Below are positions 24,877 to 32,664 of a stretch of 64,000 bases of DNA, piece by piece; positions within the stretch are counted from its first letter, which is position 1; each line of letters begins with the position of its first letter. The translations under genes were made by a program, and so were the position numbers. The stretch lies in NCBI GenBank assembly GCA_938082635.1, contig CALLLI010000036.1, forward strand, positions 17,370-81,369. The letters run 5' to 3'. The stretch comes from an uncultured Verrucomicrobiales bacterium (GTDB lineage Bacteria > Verrucomicrobiota > Verrucomicrobiia > Verrucomicrobiales > DEV007). A model generated the notes under the pieces. That model saw nothing but the letters and a program-made list of their open reading frames with translations, was not told where the DNA came from and searched no databases.

Positions 24877-26076
24877 ATGCCGAAACTCAGTTTCCGCGAC
24901 CTCGATCCGAAAGGGAAGCGCGTCTTCGTTCGGGTCGATTACAATGTGCCGTTGAAAGACGGTGAGATCACGGATGACACACGTATCCGTGCCAGCCTTC
25001 CCACGATCCAGCATCTCCTGGGTCGTGGGGCTCGGCTGGTCCTCGCCTCGCATCTCGGTCGACCCAAGGGCGAGAAGAACCCAGCGTTCTCCCTCGCTCC
25101 CGTGGCCAAGCGCCTCGGGGAATTGGTCGATGCCAAGGTGCATTTCCTCGGTGAAACTGTGGGTCCGGAAGTCGAGAAGGCTGCCAACGAACTCCCCGAA
25201 GGAGAAATTCTCCTCCTGGAGAACGTCCGTTTCTTCCCTGGCGAAACCAGCAACGATCCTGAGTTCGCAAAGCAATTGGCTGCTCTAGCAGACGTCTTTG
25301 TGAATGACGCTTTCGGCACCGCGCACCGCGCACACGCCTCAACAGCAGGCATCGCCGAGCATGTCGAGAAGGCAGCCATGGGCTCGCTCGTGGAGAAGGA
25401 ACTCAAGTATCTTCAAGGCGAGCTCAAAGATCCGGCACGTCCATTCGTCGTTATCCTCGGTGGCAAGAAAGTCAGCGACAAGATCGGCGTCATTGATGCA
25501 TTGTTAGACAAAGCAGATACCATTCTGATCGGTGGTGCCATGCAGTATGCTTTTCGTAAAGCGCAAGGGCACGCTATTGGCACAAGCTACGCCGTCGACG
25601 AAGACATCCCGATCGCGAAAGAAATCCTCGCCCAGGCAGAAGCCAAGGGAACGAACCTCTTACTCCCCGCAGACTCTTTAGAAGCCGATGACTTCTCGAA
25701 CGAAGCGAACACCAACAGCATCACGCCTTACGCGGATGGTGGTGGCATTCGTGACGGCTGGGAAGGCCTCGATATCGGCACCAAAGCCATCGAAGAATTC
25801 GATGCGGTCTTAAAAGATGCCAAAACGGTGATTTGGAATGGCCCCATGGGCGTGTTCGAAATCGACGCCTTCGCCAAAGGCACTAGAGCTATCTGCGAGG
25901 TGCTCGCAAACAACACCGAAGCCACGACCATCATCGGTGGTGGCGATTCAGTCACGGCGGTCAATAAGTTTGGCCTCGGTGACAAGATGACCTTCATGAG
26001 CACCGGCGGCGGTGCTTCACTCGAACTTCTCGAGGGCAAGACGCTTCCTGGCGTCGCCGCTCTCTCGGAGGCTTAA
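24877..26076 (+). CDS. pgk: phosphoglycerate kinase
   Basis: A 399-aa phosphoglycerate kinase that makes ATP from 1,3-bisphosphoglycerate. Landmarks are VRVDYNVPLKDG, the substrate-binding SHLGRPKG, LLLENVRFFPGE, VNDAFGTAHRAHAS and the nucleotide-site GGGDSVTAVNKFG with STGGGASLELLEGK. Length is normal. The ATG at 24877 matches the family start; an upstream in-frame extension overlaps gap and is not conserved. The gene is 54 bp from tpiA. Confidence 0.97.
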   Translation: MPKLSFRDLDPKGKRVFVRVDYNVPLKDGEITDDTRIRASLPTIQHLLGRGARLVLASHLGRPKGEKNPAFSLAPVAKRLGELVDAKVHFLGETVGPEVEKAANELPEGEILLLENVRFFPGETSNDPEFAKQLAALADVFVNDAFGTAHRAHASTAGIAEHVEKAAMGSLVEKELKYLQGELKDPARPFVVILGGKKVSDKIGVIDALLDKADTILIGGAMQYAFRKAQGHAIGTSYAVDEDIPIAKEILAQAEAKGTNLLLPADSLEADDFSNEANTNSITPYADGGGIRDGWEGLDIGTKAIEEFDAVLKDAKTVIWNGPMGVFEIDAFAKGTRAICEVLANNTEATTIIGGGDSVTAVNKFGLGDKMTFMSTGGGASLELLEGKTLPGVAALSEA

Positions 26077-26130
26077 GACCTCTGCCGAAACCAACACTTC
26101 TCATCCTGCCGACCCACTAGTCACTTTTTT

Positions 26131-26916
26131 ATGAAACGCAAACCGATCATCGCGGCCAACTGGAAGATGCACATGACGCCGCAAGAGACGGAAGAATTCC
26201 TTCGCTCTTTCGCTCGCCTGTTAGGCTCACGCGACGCCGTTGATGTCGTCATCGCGCCACCCTTCGTATCTCTGGCCGCAGCGGCTGGTTCTACCAGGCC
26301 TGCGGACAATATCGCTCTAGCCGCCCAAAACATGTCTCCTGAGCCAGCCGGTGCCTTCACCGGTGAGATCAGCGCACGCATGATCAAAGAGCTCGACTGC
26401 GCGTATGTCATCCTCGGCCACAGCGAGCGCCGCTCCCTCTTCGGAGAGTCAGACGACTACGTCCAACGCAAAGTCGCAGCCGCACTCGATGCGCGCATCA
26501 AGCCGATCCTCTGCGTTGGCGAAACCCTCGAAGAGCGTGACGCCAACAAGTTGGAAGAGGTTCTCGAGCGCCAACTCAAAGCTGGCATGAAAGACGTCAA
26601 TCGCTCCCGCGCAGACGATCTCGTCATCGCTTACGAACCCGTCTGGGCGATCGGCACAGGACGCACTGCATCCGCTGAGCAAGCGCAAGAAGCCCACGCC
26701 TTCATCCGTAAGGTCCTCACAGACCTCTACGATGCTGAAGTCGCTGGCCAACTCCGCATCCAATACGGTGGCAGCGTCAAGCCTGGCAACATCGCTGAAC
26801 TTATCTCTCAAGAAGACGTCGACGGCGCTCTCGTCGGTGGCGCTAGCCTGGAAGTCGATAGCTTCTTTGGCATCATCAAAGGAGCCGAAGAGCATGTGCG
26901 CAACGCCACTGCTTAA
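26131..26916 (+). CDS. tpiA: triosephosphate isomerase
   Basis: A 261-aa TIM-barrel enzyme interconverting dihydroxyacetone phosphate and glyceraldehyde 3-phosphate. The catalytic residues are all present: K12 in AANWKMH, H97 in LGHSERR, E169 in AYEPVWAIGTG. The phosphate loop is YGGSVKPGN and the end is GALVGGASL. It is the last gene of the glycolytic operon; a strong hairpin follows 33 bp after the stop. Confidence 0.97.
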   Translation: MKRKPIIAANWKMHMTPQETEEFLRSFARLLGSRDAVDVVIAPPFVSLAAAAGSTRPADNIALAAQNMSPEPAGAFTGEISARMIKELDCAYVILGHSERRSLFGESDDYVQRKVAAALDARIKPILCVGETLEERDANKLEEVLERQLKAGMKDVNRSRADDLVIAYEPVWAIGTGRTASAEQAQEAHAFIRKVLTDLYDAEVAGQLRIQYGGSVKPGNIAELISQEDVDGALVGGASLEVDSFFGIIKGAEEHVRNATA

Positions 26917-26948
26917 CAGAGACTTCCAACGAACCATTTAAAGAACAC

Positions 26949-26982
26949 CAAAGAGGGAAGTCGGCAACGGCTTCCCTCTTTG
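26949..26982 (+). terminator. stem-loop after tpiA
   Basis: A perfect 12-bp inverted repeat (CAAAGAGGGAAG and CTTCCCTCTTTG) separated by 10 bases. It sits between tpiA and hisH and probably ends the gap-pgk-tpiA transcript. There is no long T-run after it, so partial read-through into hisH is possible. Confidence 0.75.
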
Positions 26983-27024
26983 CCGTTAGGCCCATTTCAC
27001 CCAACTCAGAAACCTAACAGATTC

Positions 27025-27627
27025 ATGATCGGACTCATCGACTACGGAGCAGGCAATCTCCACAGCGCTCACAACGCACTCACCAAGATCGGCGCCTCCA
27101 GCAAACTCGTGCGCGGCCCAGCCGACTTGGCAGGCGTCGACCGCCTCGTCCTCCCCGGCGTGGGCGCCTGTGTCGACTGCGTCAAACAACTGAAGGAACA
27201 AGATCTCTGGAGCCCCCTGCGTGACTGGCTAGAAGCCGACAAGCCCTACTTCGGCATCTGCATTGGTTACCAAATCCTCTTCGACCACAGCGAAGAATTT
27301 GAAGGTGCCGATGGCCTCGGAATCTTAGCGGGCGAAGTCATCCGCTTCCCTCGCAATGACCTCAAGGTACCTCACATGGGCTGGAATGAGATTGAGCCTG
27401 TCGATAAGACAGACCCACTCTGGCGCGGTCTTCCCGAGAACCCGCACGTCTATTTCGTCCACTCCTACTACCCGCAGCCGAAAGACGACTCCATCGTCAG
27501 CGCTTACTGCGACTACGGCGTCCGCTTTGCCGCCGCCATCCGCAAAGGAAACATCGTCGCGACCCAGTTCCACCCCGAGAAGAGTCAGGCTCTTGGCCTC
27601 GGAATCTTACGAAACTTCGCGAGTTAG
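27025..27627 (+). CDS. hisH: imidazole glycerol phosphate synthase, glutamine amidotransferase subunit
   Basis: A 200-aa class I glutamine amidotransferase that feeds ammonia to HisF in histidine synthesis. The triad is visible: C79 in FGICIGYQILF, and H183 with E185 in TQFHPEKS. IGLIDYGAGNLHSAHNAL and LPGVGA at the N-terminus are typical of HisH. The nucleophile context is G-I-C-I-G-Y where many HisH proteins have G-I-C-L-G-M/Q, a mild variation. The ATG at 27025 is used because the family starts with MIGLIDYG. No other his gene is in the window. Confidence 0.9.
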   Translation: MIGLIDYGAGNLHSAHNALTKIGASSKLVRGPADLAGVDRLVLPGVGACVDCVKQLKEQDLWSPLRDWLEADKPYFGICIGYQILFDHSEEFEGADGLGILAGEVIRFPRNDLKVPHMGWNEIEPVDKTDPLWRGLPENPHVYFVHSYYPQPKDDSIVSAYCDYGVRFAAAIRKGNIVATQFHPEKSQALGLGILRNFAS

Positions 27628-27647
27628 AATCATCGGCAATCCACACC

Positions 27648-29105
27648 ATGAAACAACCAGCATTCGTCGCCTTTCTTGCCATCATCACATTAGGTGCTGC
27701 GATCGCCGCGCCGCCTAACCTCATGCTCATCCTGAGCGATGATCACCGCCATGACTTCCTGGGGTTTCACCCTGACGCTCCAGAATGGTTGGAAACTCCC
27801 AACCTCGATCAACTCGCTGCCGGTGGTGCCCATCTCGCCAATGCCTTTGTTAGCACCTCGTTGTGTTCTCCAAGCCGCGCCTCTGTTCTCACCGGCCAGT
27901 ACATGCATCACCACCGCGTGGTCGACAATCAGCGCCCCGTTCCTGAGGGCACGATGTTCTTCCCTCAGTATCTTCAGAAAGCAGGCTACCACACCGCCTT
28001 CATCGGCAAGTGGCACATGGGACACGACGATGACAGCCCCCGCCCTGGCTTCGATCACTGGGTCAGTTTCGAAGGCCAAGGCGAGTACTTTGACCCAACA
28101 CTCAACATCAACGGCAAGCAGAAGCCGTTCAAAGGCTACCTGACTGACATTCTGACAGACCAGGCACTGGATTGGTTCGAGAATCAGCGACCGAAAGACA
28201 AGCCCTTCCTCCTCTATCTCTCTTACAAAGCCGTTCACTATCCCTTCACACCGTCATCACGTCATCACGGTCGTTACCAGGACAAACCCATCCCCTACCC
28301 AGAGACGATGGCGAACACGGAAGAGAACTACGCCTCGCAATCAAACTGGATCCGCGAACGACGCTACGGGATCCACGGCATTGATCACATGGAAACGGGC
28401 GCTTTCGACAAAGATCCGGTGCCGTCCTTCGATAATCTCTACTGGCGTTTCTGTGAGACCGTACACGGCCTCGATGAGAACATCGGCCGCGTCATGAAGA
28501 CGTTCGAGCCCATTCAGAAAGACACGGTCACGCTCTACATGGGCGACAACGGATTCGCGCTCGGAGAACACGGCTTCTACGACAAACGCGATGCCTTCGA
28601 AGCCTCCATTCGAGTTCCCATGATCGCCCACGCACCAGGCAGGATCGCCCCCAATACGAGCATCGCTCACATGGTTCAGAACATCGACCTCGCACCCACA
28701 TTGCTCGACTTCGCTGATGTCAAAGTTCCAGACGGCGCTCCCAAGATGGATGGACAATCATTCACTCCCCTCCTCCGCGGTCAATCCATGCCTGACTGGC
28801 GCAAACACATCCTCTACGAATACCACTGGGAATGGAATTTCCCCGCCATGCCGACTTGCCTCGCCATCCGCACGGACAGATTTAAGTACATCTACTACCA
28901 CGGCGTATGGGATCGCAATGGCTTCTACGATCTACAGACGGACCCTCACGAACGCCACAATCTCATCCAAATTCCCGCCTATCAGGAACAGATTGAAGCC
29001 CTCCGTGAGCAGCTCTTCACGGAACTCGCTGAATCCGGCGGCATGACCATGCCCCTACGGCCCCCCAAGGGCGTGCAGTTTTATGACCGGAAGCTGAGAC
29101 GCTGA
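27648..29105 (+). CDS. exported sulfatase (Cys-type)
   Basis: A 485-aa sulfatase with a signal peptide (residues 1-21). The active-site motif C-S-P-S-R at residues 73-77 followed by LTGQY is the Cys-type signature in which the Cys becomes formylglycine. Metal ligands lie in LILSDDHRHD (residues 27-36) and MGDNGFALGEHGFYDKRDAFE. It should remove sulfate esters from a polysaccharide or similar molecule outside the cytoplasm. The anaerobic or aerobic formylglycine-generating enzyme is not in the window. It stands 20 bp behind hisH, but the two are unlikely to be functionally linked. Many marine Verrucomicrobia carry large sulfatase sets for sulfated algal glycans; that is inference about lifestyle. 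Confidence 0.92.
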   Translation: MKQPAFVAFLAIITLGAAIAAPPNLMLILSDDHRHDFLGFHPDAPEWLETPNLDQLAAGGAHLANAFVSTSLCSPSRASVLTGQYMHHHRVVDNQRPVPEGTMFFPQYLQKAGYHTAFIGKWHMGHDDDSPRPGFDHWVSFEGQGEYFDPTLNINGKQKPFKGYLTDILTDQALDWFENQRPKDKPFLLYLSYKAVHYPFTPSSRHHGRYQDKPIPYPETMANTEENYASQSNWIRERRYGIHGIDHMETGAFDKDPVPSFDNLYWRFCETVHGLDENIGRVMKTFEPIQKDTVTLYMGDNGFALGEHGFYDKRDAFEASIRVPMIAHAPGRIAPNTSIAHMVQNIDLAPTLLDFADVKVPDGAPKMDGQSFTPLLRGQSMPDWRKHILYEYHWEWNFPAMPTCLAIRTDRFKYIYYHGVWDRNGFYDLQTDPHERHNLIQIPAYQEQIEALREQLFTELAESGGMTMPLRPPKGVQFYDRKLRR

Positions 29106-29171
29106 AGTTCAGTGACCAAAGTGTACTTTTCCGAGTAACCTTTCTCTCATGAGCGCTCAGGAAAGGCCGAC

Positions 29172-30272
29172 ATGAACTCTGATCCTTCCATGACCTGCCC
29201 GAAGTGTGGCACCACACTCACAGCCGATTCTCCAGAGAGCCTCTGCCCGAACTGCCTGCTGGCGAGCGTCATGGCCCCCACAGAACCTGCGGAGAGCGAA
29301 GCGGCACCCACGCTCGAAGCGGTCGCCGCCGCCTTCCCGCAGTTAGAAATCGACTCACTCATTGGGCGCGGCGGCATGGGTGCCGTCTACAAAGCCCGCC
29401 AACCACACCTTGATCGTTGGGTGGCGCTCAAAGTCCTCTCCTCTGGCCTCGCGTCAGACAAGGCCTTCGCGGATCGCTTTACGAGAGAAGCCCGTGTCTT
29501 AGCAAAGCTAAATCATCCTAACATCGTCACGCTACACGATTTCGGCCAAGCAGGAGACTACTTCTTTCTCCTCATGGAGTACGTGGATGGCGTGAACCTT
29601 CGCCAAGCCATGCGCACGGGCAAGTTTACCCCAGAGCAAGCGCTCAGCGTCGTGCCCAAGATCTGCGAAGCACTCCAATACGCGCATAGCGAAGGCATCC
29701 TCCACCGCGACATCAAACCAGATAATATCCTGTTAGATTCGCGTGGCAATCTGAAGATCGCCGACTTTGGCATCGCTAAAGTCGTGGGGACGGAAGCCGA
29801 TCCCTTCTCAACGAGCAGCAGTAGCGGCGCAGTGACTGCACTCACTCACGCTAGCACTTCTTTGGGCACTCCCCAGTACATGGCCCCAGAGCAAGTCACC
29901 GATCCAAACAAGGTAGATCATCGTGCCGACATCTATTCTCTGGGCGTCGTATTCTACGAAATGCTCACAGGCGAGCTACCCACCGGAGAGTTCGTGCCGC
30001 CCTCACAAGTCTCTCAAGTCGATGCCCGCATCGATGCCGTCGTCCAGCGAGCACTTGAGCAAGAACGGGAACAGCGTCAGCAAAGTGCCGATGAGGTCCG
30101 CACTCAGGTGGAGACGATCGTCAGAACACCACCTCCCGCCCCCCCAGCCGGAGCAATCCACTCGGAGAACCGGTGCCGGAAAGGCAGCCGGCCTCGTCGT
30201 CTTCAGTCTCATCTTACCGCTGCTAGCAATGTTCGAAGTCAGTTTGCTCCGAGCGAAACTCGCCGATCTTGA
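29172..30272 (+). CDS. Hanks-type Ser/Thr protein kinase, frameshifted after the kinase domain
   Basis: A 366-aa frame. A small zinc-ribbon (C9, C12, C25, C28) precedes a complete kinase domain at about residues 55-320: glycine loop GRGGMG (65-70), Lys87, HRDIKPDN (178-185), DFG (198-200) and a GTPQYMAPEQ activation segment. After residue 323 the frame runs through a Pro-rich stretch and becomes nonsense-like until its stop at 30272. A C7 tract at 30139-30145 marks the break: in the next frame the gene continues with membrane segments to 30738. The intact ancestor was probably a membrane-bound kinase. The nearby ECF sigma gene suggests a shared signalling role. Confidence 0.88.
   Translation: MNSDPSMTCPKCGTTLTADSPESLCPNCLLASVMAPTEPAESEAAPTLEAVAAAFPQLEIDSLIGRGGMGAVYKARQPHLDRWVALKVLSSGLASDKAFADRFTREARVLAKLNHPNIVTLHDFGQAGDYFFLLMEYVDGVNLRQAMRTGKFTPEQALSVVPKICEALQYAHSEGILHRDIKPDNILLDSRGNLKIADFGIAKVVGTEADPFSTSSSSGAVTALTHASTSLGTPQYMAPEQVTDPNKVDHRADIYSLGVVFYEMLTGELPTGEFVPPSQVSQVDARIDAVVQRALEQEREQRQQSADEVRTQVETIVRTPPPAPPAGAIHSENRCRKGSRPRRLQSHLTAASNVRSQFAPSETRRS
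30139..30145 (+). repeat. C7 homopolymer at the kinase frameshift
   Basis: Seven consecutive Cs lie exactly where the kinase domain frame and the membrane-tail frame meet. Loss of one C (or +1 slippage) would restore one long frame. Confidence 0.8.
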
Positions 30273-30738
30273 CTCCGAACAGAGCGACGCCGCACGCCAA
30301 ATCTCACAAGCGCCTGCCACGGTCGTCGCCAAAGTCGGAGCGATTGCTTTGCTAGGCGTCAGCATTCTCATGCTAGGCGCAGGTACGTTGCGAGGTTGGA
30401 GCCATCTCAAAAGCATACGAGAAGGCCGGGCTCAGCACGGCACGGGCCTCGCCATGTTCGCAGCACTGTTCCTACCTCTTATCCTCCTCTTCATTGCCGT
30501 CTTAGCCCTCATCTACATTCCGGCATCAAATGCAAACGGCTTAGGTCGGTCTATTGGCACGTCACTCGCATTCATCGCCGCGTTTGGCGCATGCTTCTGG
30601 TCCATACGTAGCACCTGGCGATGGATTCATCCTAGACCTGACACCCGATCAACGTCGGCTGGCCCCATCGTAGGATGTCTAGCCGCTTTCGTCGTCGTCG
30701 CCGTCATCGCAATTCCTGTAGCAATGATCGCGTATTGA
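30146..30738 (+). pseudogene. membrane tail of the Ser/Thr kinase, in the +1 frame
   Basis: Open frame continuing the kinase gene after the C7 tract. It contains about five hydrophobic segments (GLVVFSLILPLLAMFEVSLL, VGAIALLGVSILMLGAG, LAMFAALFLPLILLFIAVLA, a glycine/alanine-rich helix, and AAFVVVAVIAIPVAMIAY). It has no good start of its own and ends at a TGA at 30736-30738, beyond which the same frame is open again. It most likely belongs to one kinase gene and is expressed only if the frame is restored. Confidence 0.68.
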
Positions 30739-30828
30739 CGCACAGCCGCCGCACCCGCACCTTCCTTCTTTGCACCGAGTTCAAAGTCCGTTGGCAACAA
30801 AACCTACTGTGTCTATGAAGAAGATAAC

Positions 30829-31905
30829 GTGCACTTTATCCTTCATTCCACCGACGACTTCAGCACGAGCTCGTCCAGTTCTTCCAATACCGTCAACCAT
30901 GCCTGGAGCAACGACGGTACTCTAACCTTACCCAACGAGCTTAAGATTGCATTCTATCATCATTCTGGAGATCCCAACACCCTGCGACTCAATGGAACCG
31001 TCTATCGGCTAAACGAAGGCCGCGTCTTCTTGATCGATCACACCGCTAGCATCGAACAGATCGAGATGACGCCATCTCCCGTGCGGGACAAAGAAGAGCT
31101 CCACGAATTCACGGAGTCTCTTTGGAACTATGATCTCAACCATGCTGTCCCATTTGAAGGCAAGCCAGAGATCCTCTGCTTGCAATGGCAAGTTGGAGGC
31201 GACGAGCAACCTGTCACTTGGGCTCGAGATGGCCGGCTAATGAATAACCTCGAAGATCTGACATGGCTTGAGACGCTCGACTTTCCGGTCGGTCAGGATC
31301 CAGGACCATACGATGAGGGCTTCGACTATCAGGTCCTTAAACTAGCCATCGACCATCCGGCTTTCGACCCCTCAACTTCGCTGACTTGCAACTTCTACGA
31401 CAAGGAAGGACAAAGCTTGTCGCATGGTTCACAGGGGCGACCTCCATATGAGACGACTTATCGTTTCTCAGCGGACCTTAAGATACCACCTCCAATGCTC
31501 AATACCATCTCGCTCAAGCTCACTGCATCAGGCGGGCAGTGGCAAAGGCGCCCCGAACGCTTGACGGAAGAGACATTCAACAAACGAATTCACTTCCTTG
31601 AGTTTGACAACTTTACTCTCAATGACCCGGGCGGCCAAGAATTCACCATCGATGTGCAAGTCATAGAGTCTACGGAGGCCCATCAGCTCAAGATCGTGCC
31701 GATTCTGCACACTGGCGAACGGGTCGATCACCGTTCTGGCAGGCAACGCAGTGGGAGGGTCGACAGCTATTCGTTTAAAGGAGTCCCGATAGAAGAAATT
31801 CAGGCTTTCGAGTTCTACACTCGCCCCCTGCGTGAGTTCACCTATCCAGACTTACCACTCATGCCTTACCCTAAAAGTAACGGAATTCGAGGATATCGTG
31901 AGTAA
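30829..31905 (+). CDS. beta-rich C-terminal domain protein, in frame with the kinase membrane tail after a TGA
   Basis: A 358-aa frame with a weak GTG start at 30829. The same frame is open back to the TGA at 30736, and the intervening codons (including SVGNKTYCVYEEDN) look coding. Residues 1-85 (HFILHSTDDFSTSSSSS, RLNGTVYRLNEGRVFLID) resemble the extracytoplasmic tail of verrucomicrobial Ser/Thr kinases. The last part (VPIEEIQAFEFYTRPLREFTY) resembles the end domain of related secreted proteins. I therefore read it as the extracytoplasmic domain of the kinase gene, cut off by a stop codon, or as a separate reading frame derived from it. No enzymatic motif is seen. It overlaps the sigma gene start by 8 bp. 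Confidence 0.6.
   Translation: MHFILHSTDDFSTSSSSSSNTVNHAWSNDGTLTLPNELKIAFYHHSGDPNTLRLNGTVYRLNEGRVFLIDHTASIEQIEMTPSPVRDKEELHEFTESLWNYDLNHAVPFEGKPEILCLQWQVGGDEQPVTWARDGRLMNNLEDLTWLETLDFPVGQDPGPYDEGFDYQVLKLAIDHPAFDPSTSLTCNFYDKEGQSLSHGSQGRPPYETTYRFSADLKIPPPMLNTISLKLTASGGQWQRRPERLTEETFNKRIHFLEFDNFTLNDPGGQEFTIDVQVIESTEAHQLKIVPILHTGERVDHRSGRQRSGRVDSYSFKGVPIEEIQAFEFYTRPLREFTYPDLPLMPYPKSNGIRGYRE
31889..31893 (+). promoter_or_regulatory. ribosome binding site fixing the sigma-factor start at 31898
   Basis: GAGGA lies 4 nt before a GTG at 31898-31900. That GTG overlaps the upstream stop as GTGAGTAA. An ATG at 31832 further upstream has no such site and would overlap the previous gene by 74 bp, so the GTG is the likely start. 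Confidence 0.65.
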
Positions 31906-32590
31906 CGGCGCCTTCTTCACAACGCGCTGGACACGTGTGGCCCGGTCTCGTGGCGCCTCGGAAGAGGCGAAACTAGCACTCTCTGAACTCTGCGAAGCCT
32001 ATTACGAGCCTGTGCAAGGCTTCATCCGAGCCACCGTTCGCCATGACGAGAAAGCACGCGATCTTACGCAGGGATTCTTCGCCAACGTGCTTAGCAAATC
32101 TGCCTTTGACGGTGCAGATCCGAATCGCGGTCGCTTCCGCGCCTTTTTGTTAGGCGCGGTAAAACACTACTTGTGGGATCGACAGCGTCATGATCTTACA
32201 GCTAAGCGGGGCGGCGGCGCGACAACGGTCCCTCTAGAGGAGGATCAAACGCCCAGCCCAGAGCTACCTCCAGATCAAGAGTTTGATCGGCGCTGGGCCC
32301 TCACCATTCTAGCCAAAGCGCTATGTGAACTGAGGGAATCCATGGAGGCGAACAACGAGTGGGCCAAGTTCGACGCCTTGAAGCCGTTGCTCACCGGGGA
32401 TAGCACCGGCTTACGACAAGCCGATACTGCCGAACAGTTAGGCCTAAGCGAGAATGCGACCAAAGTAGCTATCCATCGGCTACGCCGCAAGTTTCGTGAA
32501 ACCGTCAAAGCCGAGATTGCCCAGACGCTGGACGATCCCGATCACATCGACGCTGAGTTGGCCTACTTGCAGGAGGCGCTAAGATCCTGA
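31898..32590 (+). CDS. ECF-type sigma factor linked to the Ser/Thr kinase
   Basis: A 230-aa sigma factor of the kind often found beside Ser/Thr kinases in Planctomycetes and Verrucomicrobia. It begins SNGAFFTTRWTRVA. Region 2 covers about residues 25-100 (LCEAYYEPVQGFIRA, RDLTQGFFANVL, RFRAFLLGAVKHYLWDR). Region 4 covers about 165-210, with an HTH in TAEQLGLSENATKVAIHRLRRKFRE. A linker rich in Pro and acidic residues joins them. The GTG start overlaps the upstream stop, so translation is coupled to the kinase-tail gene. It probably acts downstream of kinase signalling; the promoter set is unknown. Confidence 0.85.
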   Translation: MSNGAFFTTRWTRVARSRGASEEAKLALSELCEAYYEPVQGFIRATVRHDEKARDLTQGFFANVLSKSAFDGADPNRGRFRAFLLGAVKHYLWDRQRHDLTAKRGGGATTVPLEEDQTPSPELPPDQEFDRRWALTILAKALCELRESMEANNEWAKFDALKPLLTGDSTGLRQADTAEQLGLSENATKVAIHRLRRKFRETVKAEIAQTLDDPDHIDAELAYLQEALRS

Positions 32591-32664
32591 AACGCAGAAC
32601 GGACAGAGCGTCGCCGCCCTGCCCGTTCGTTAATCGTCTTATTTGGTAACGTCTATCAGCGACG

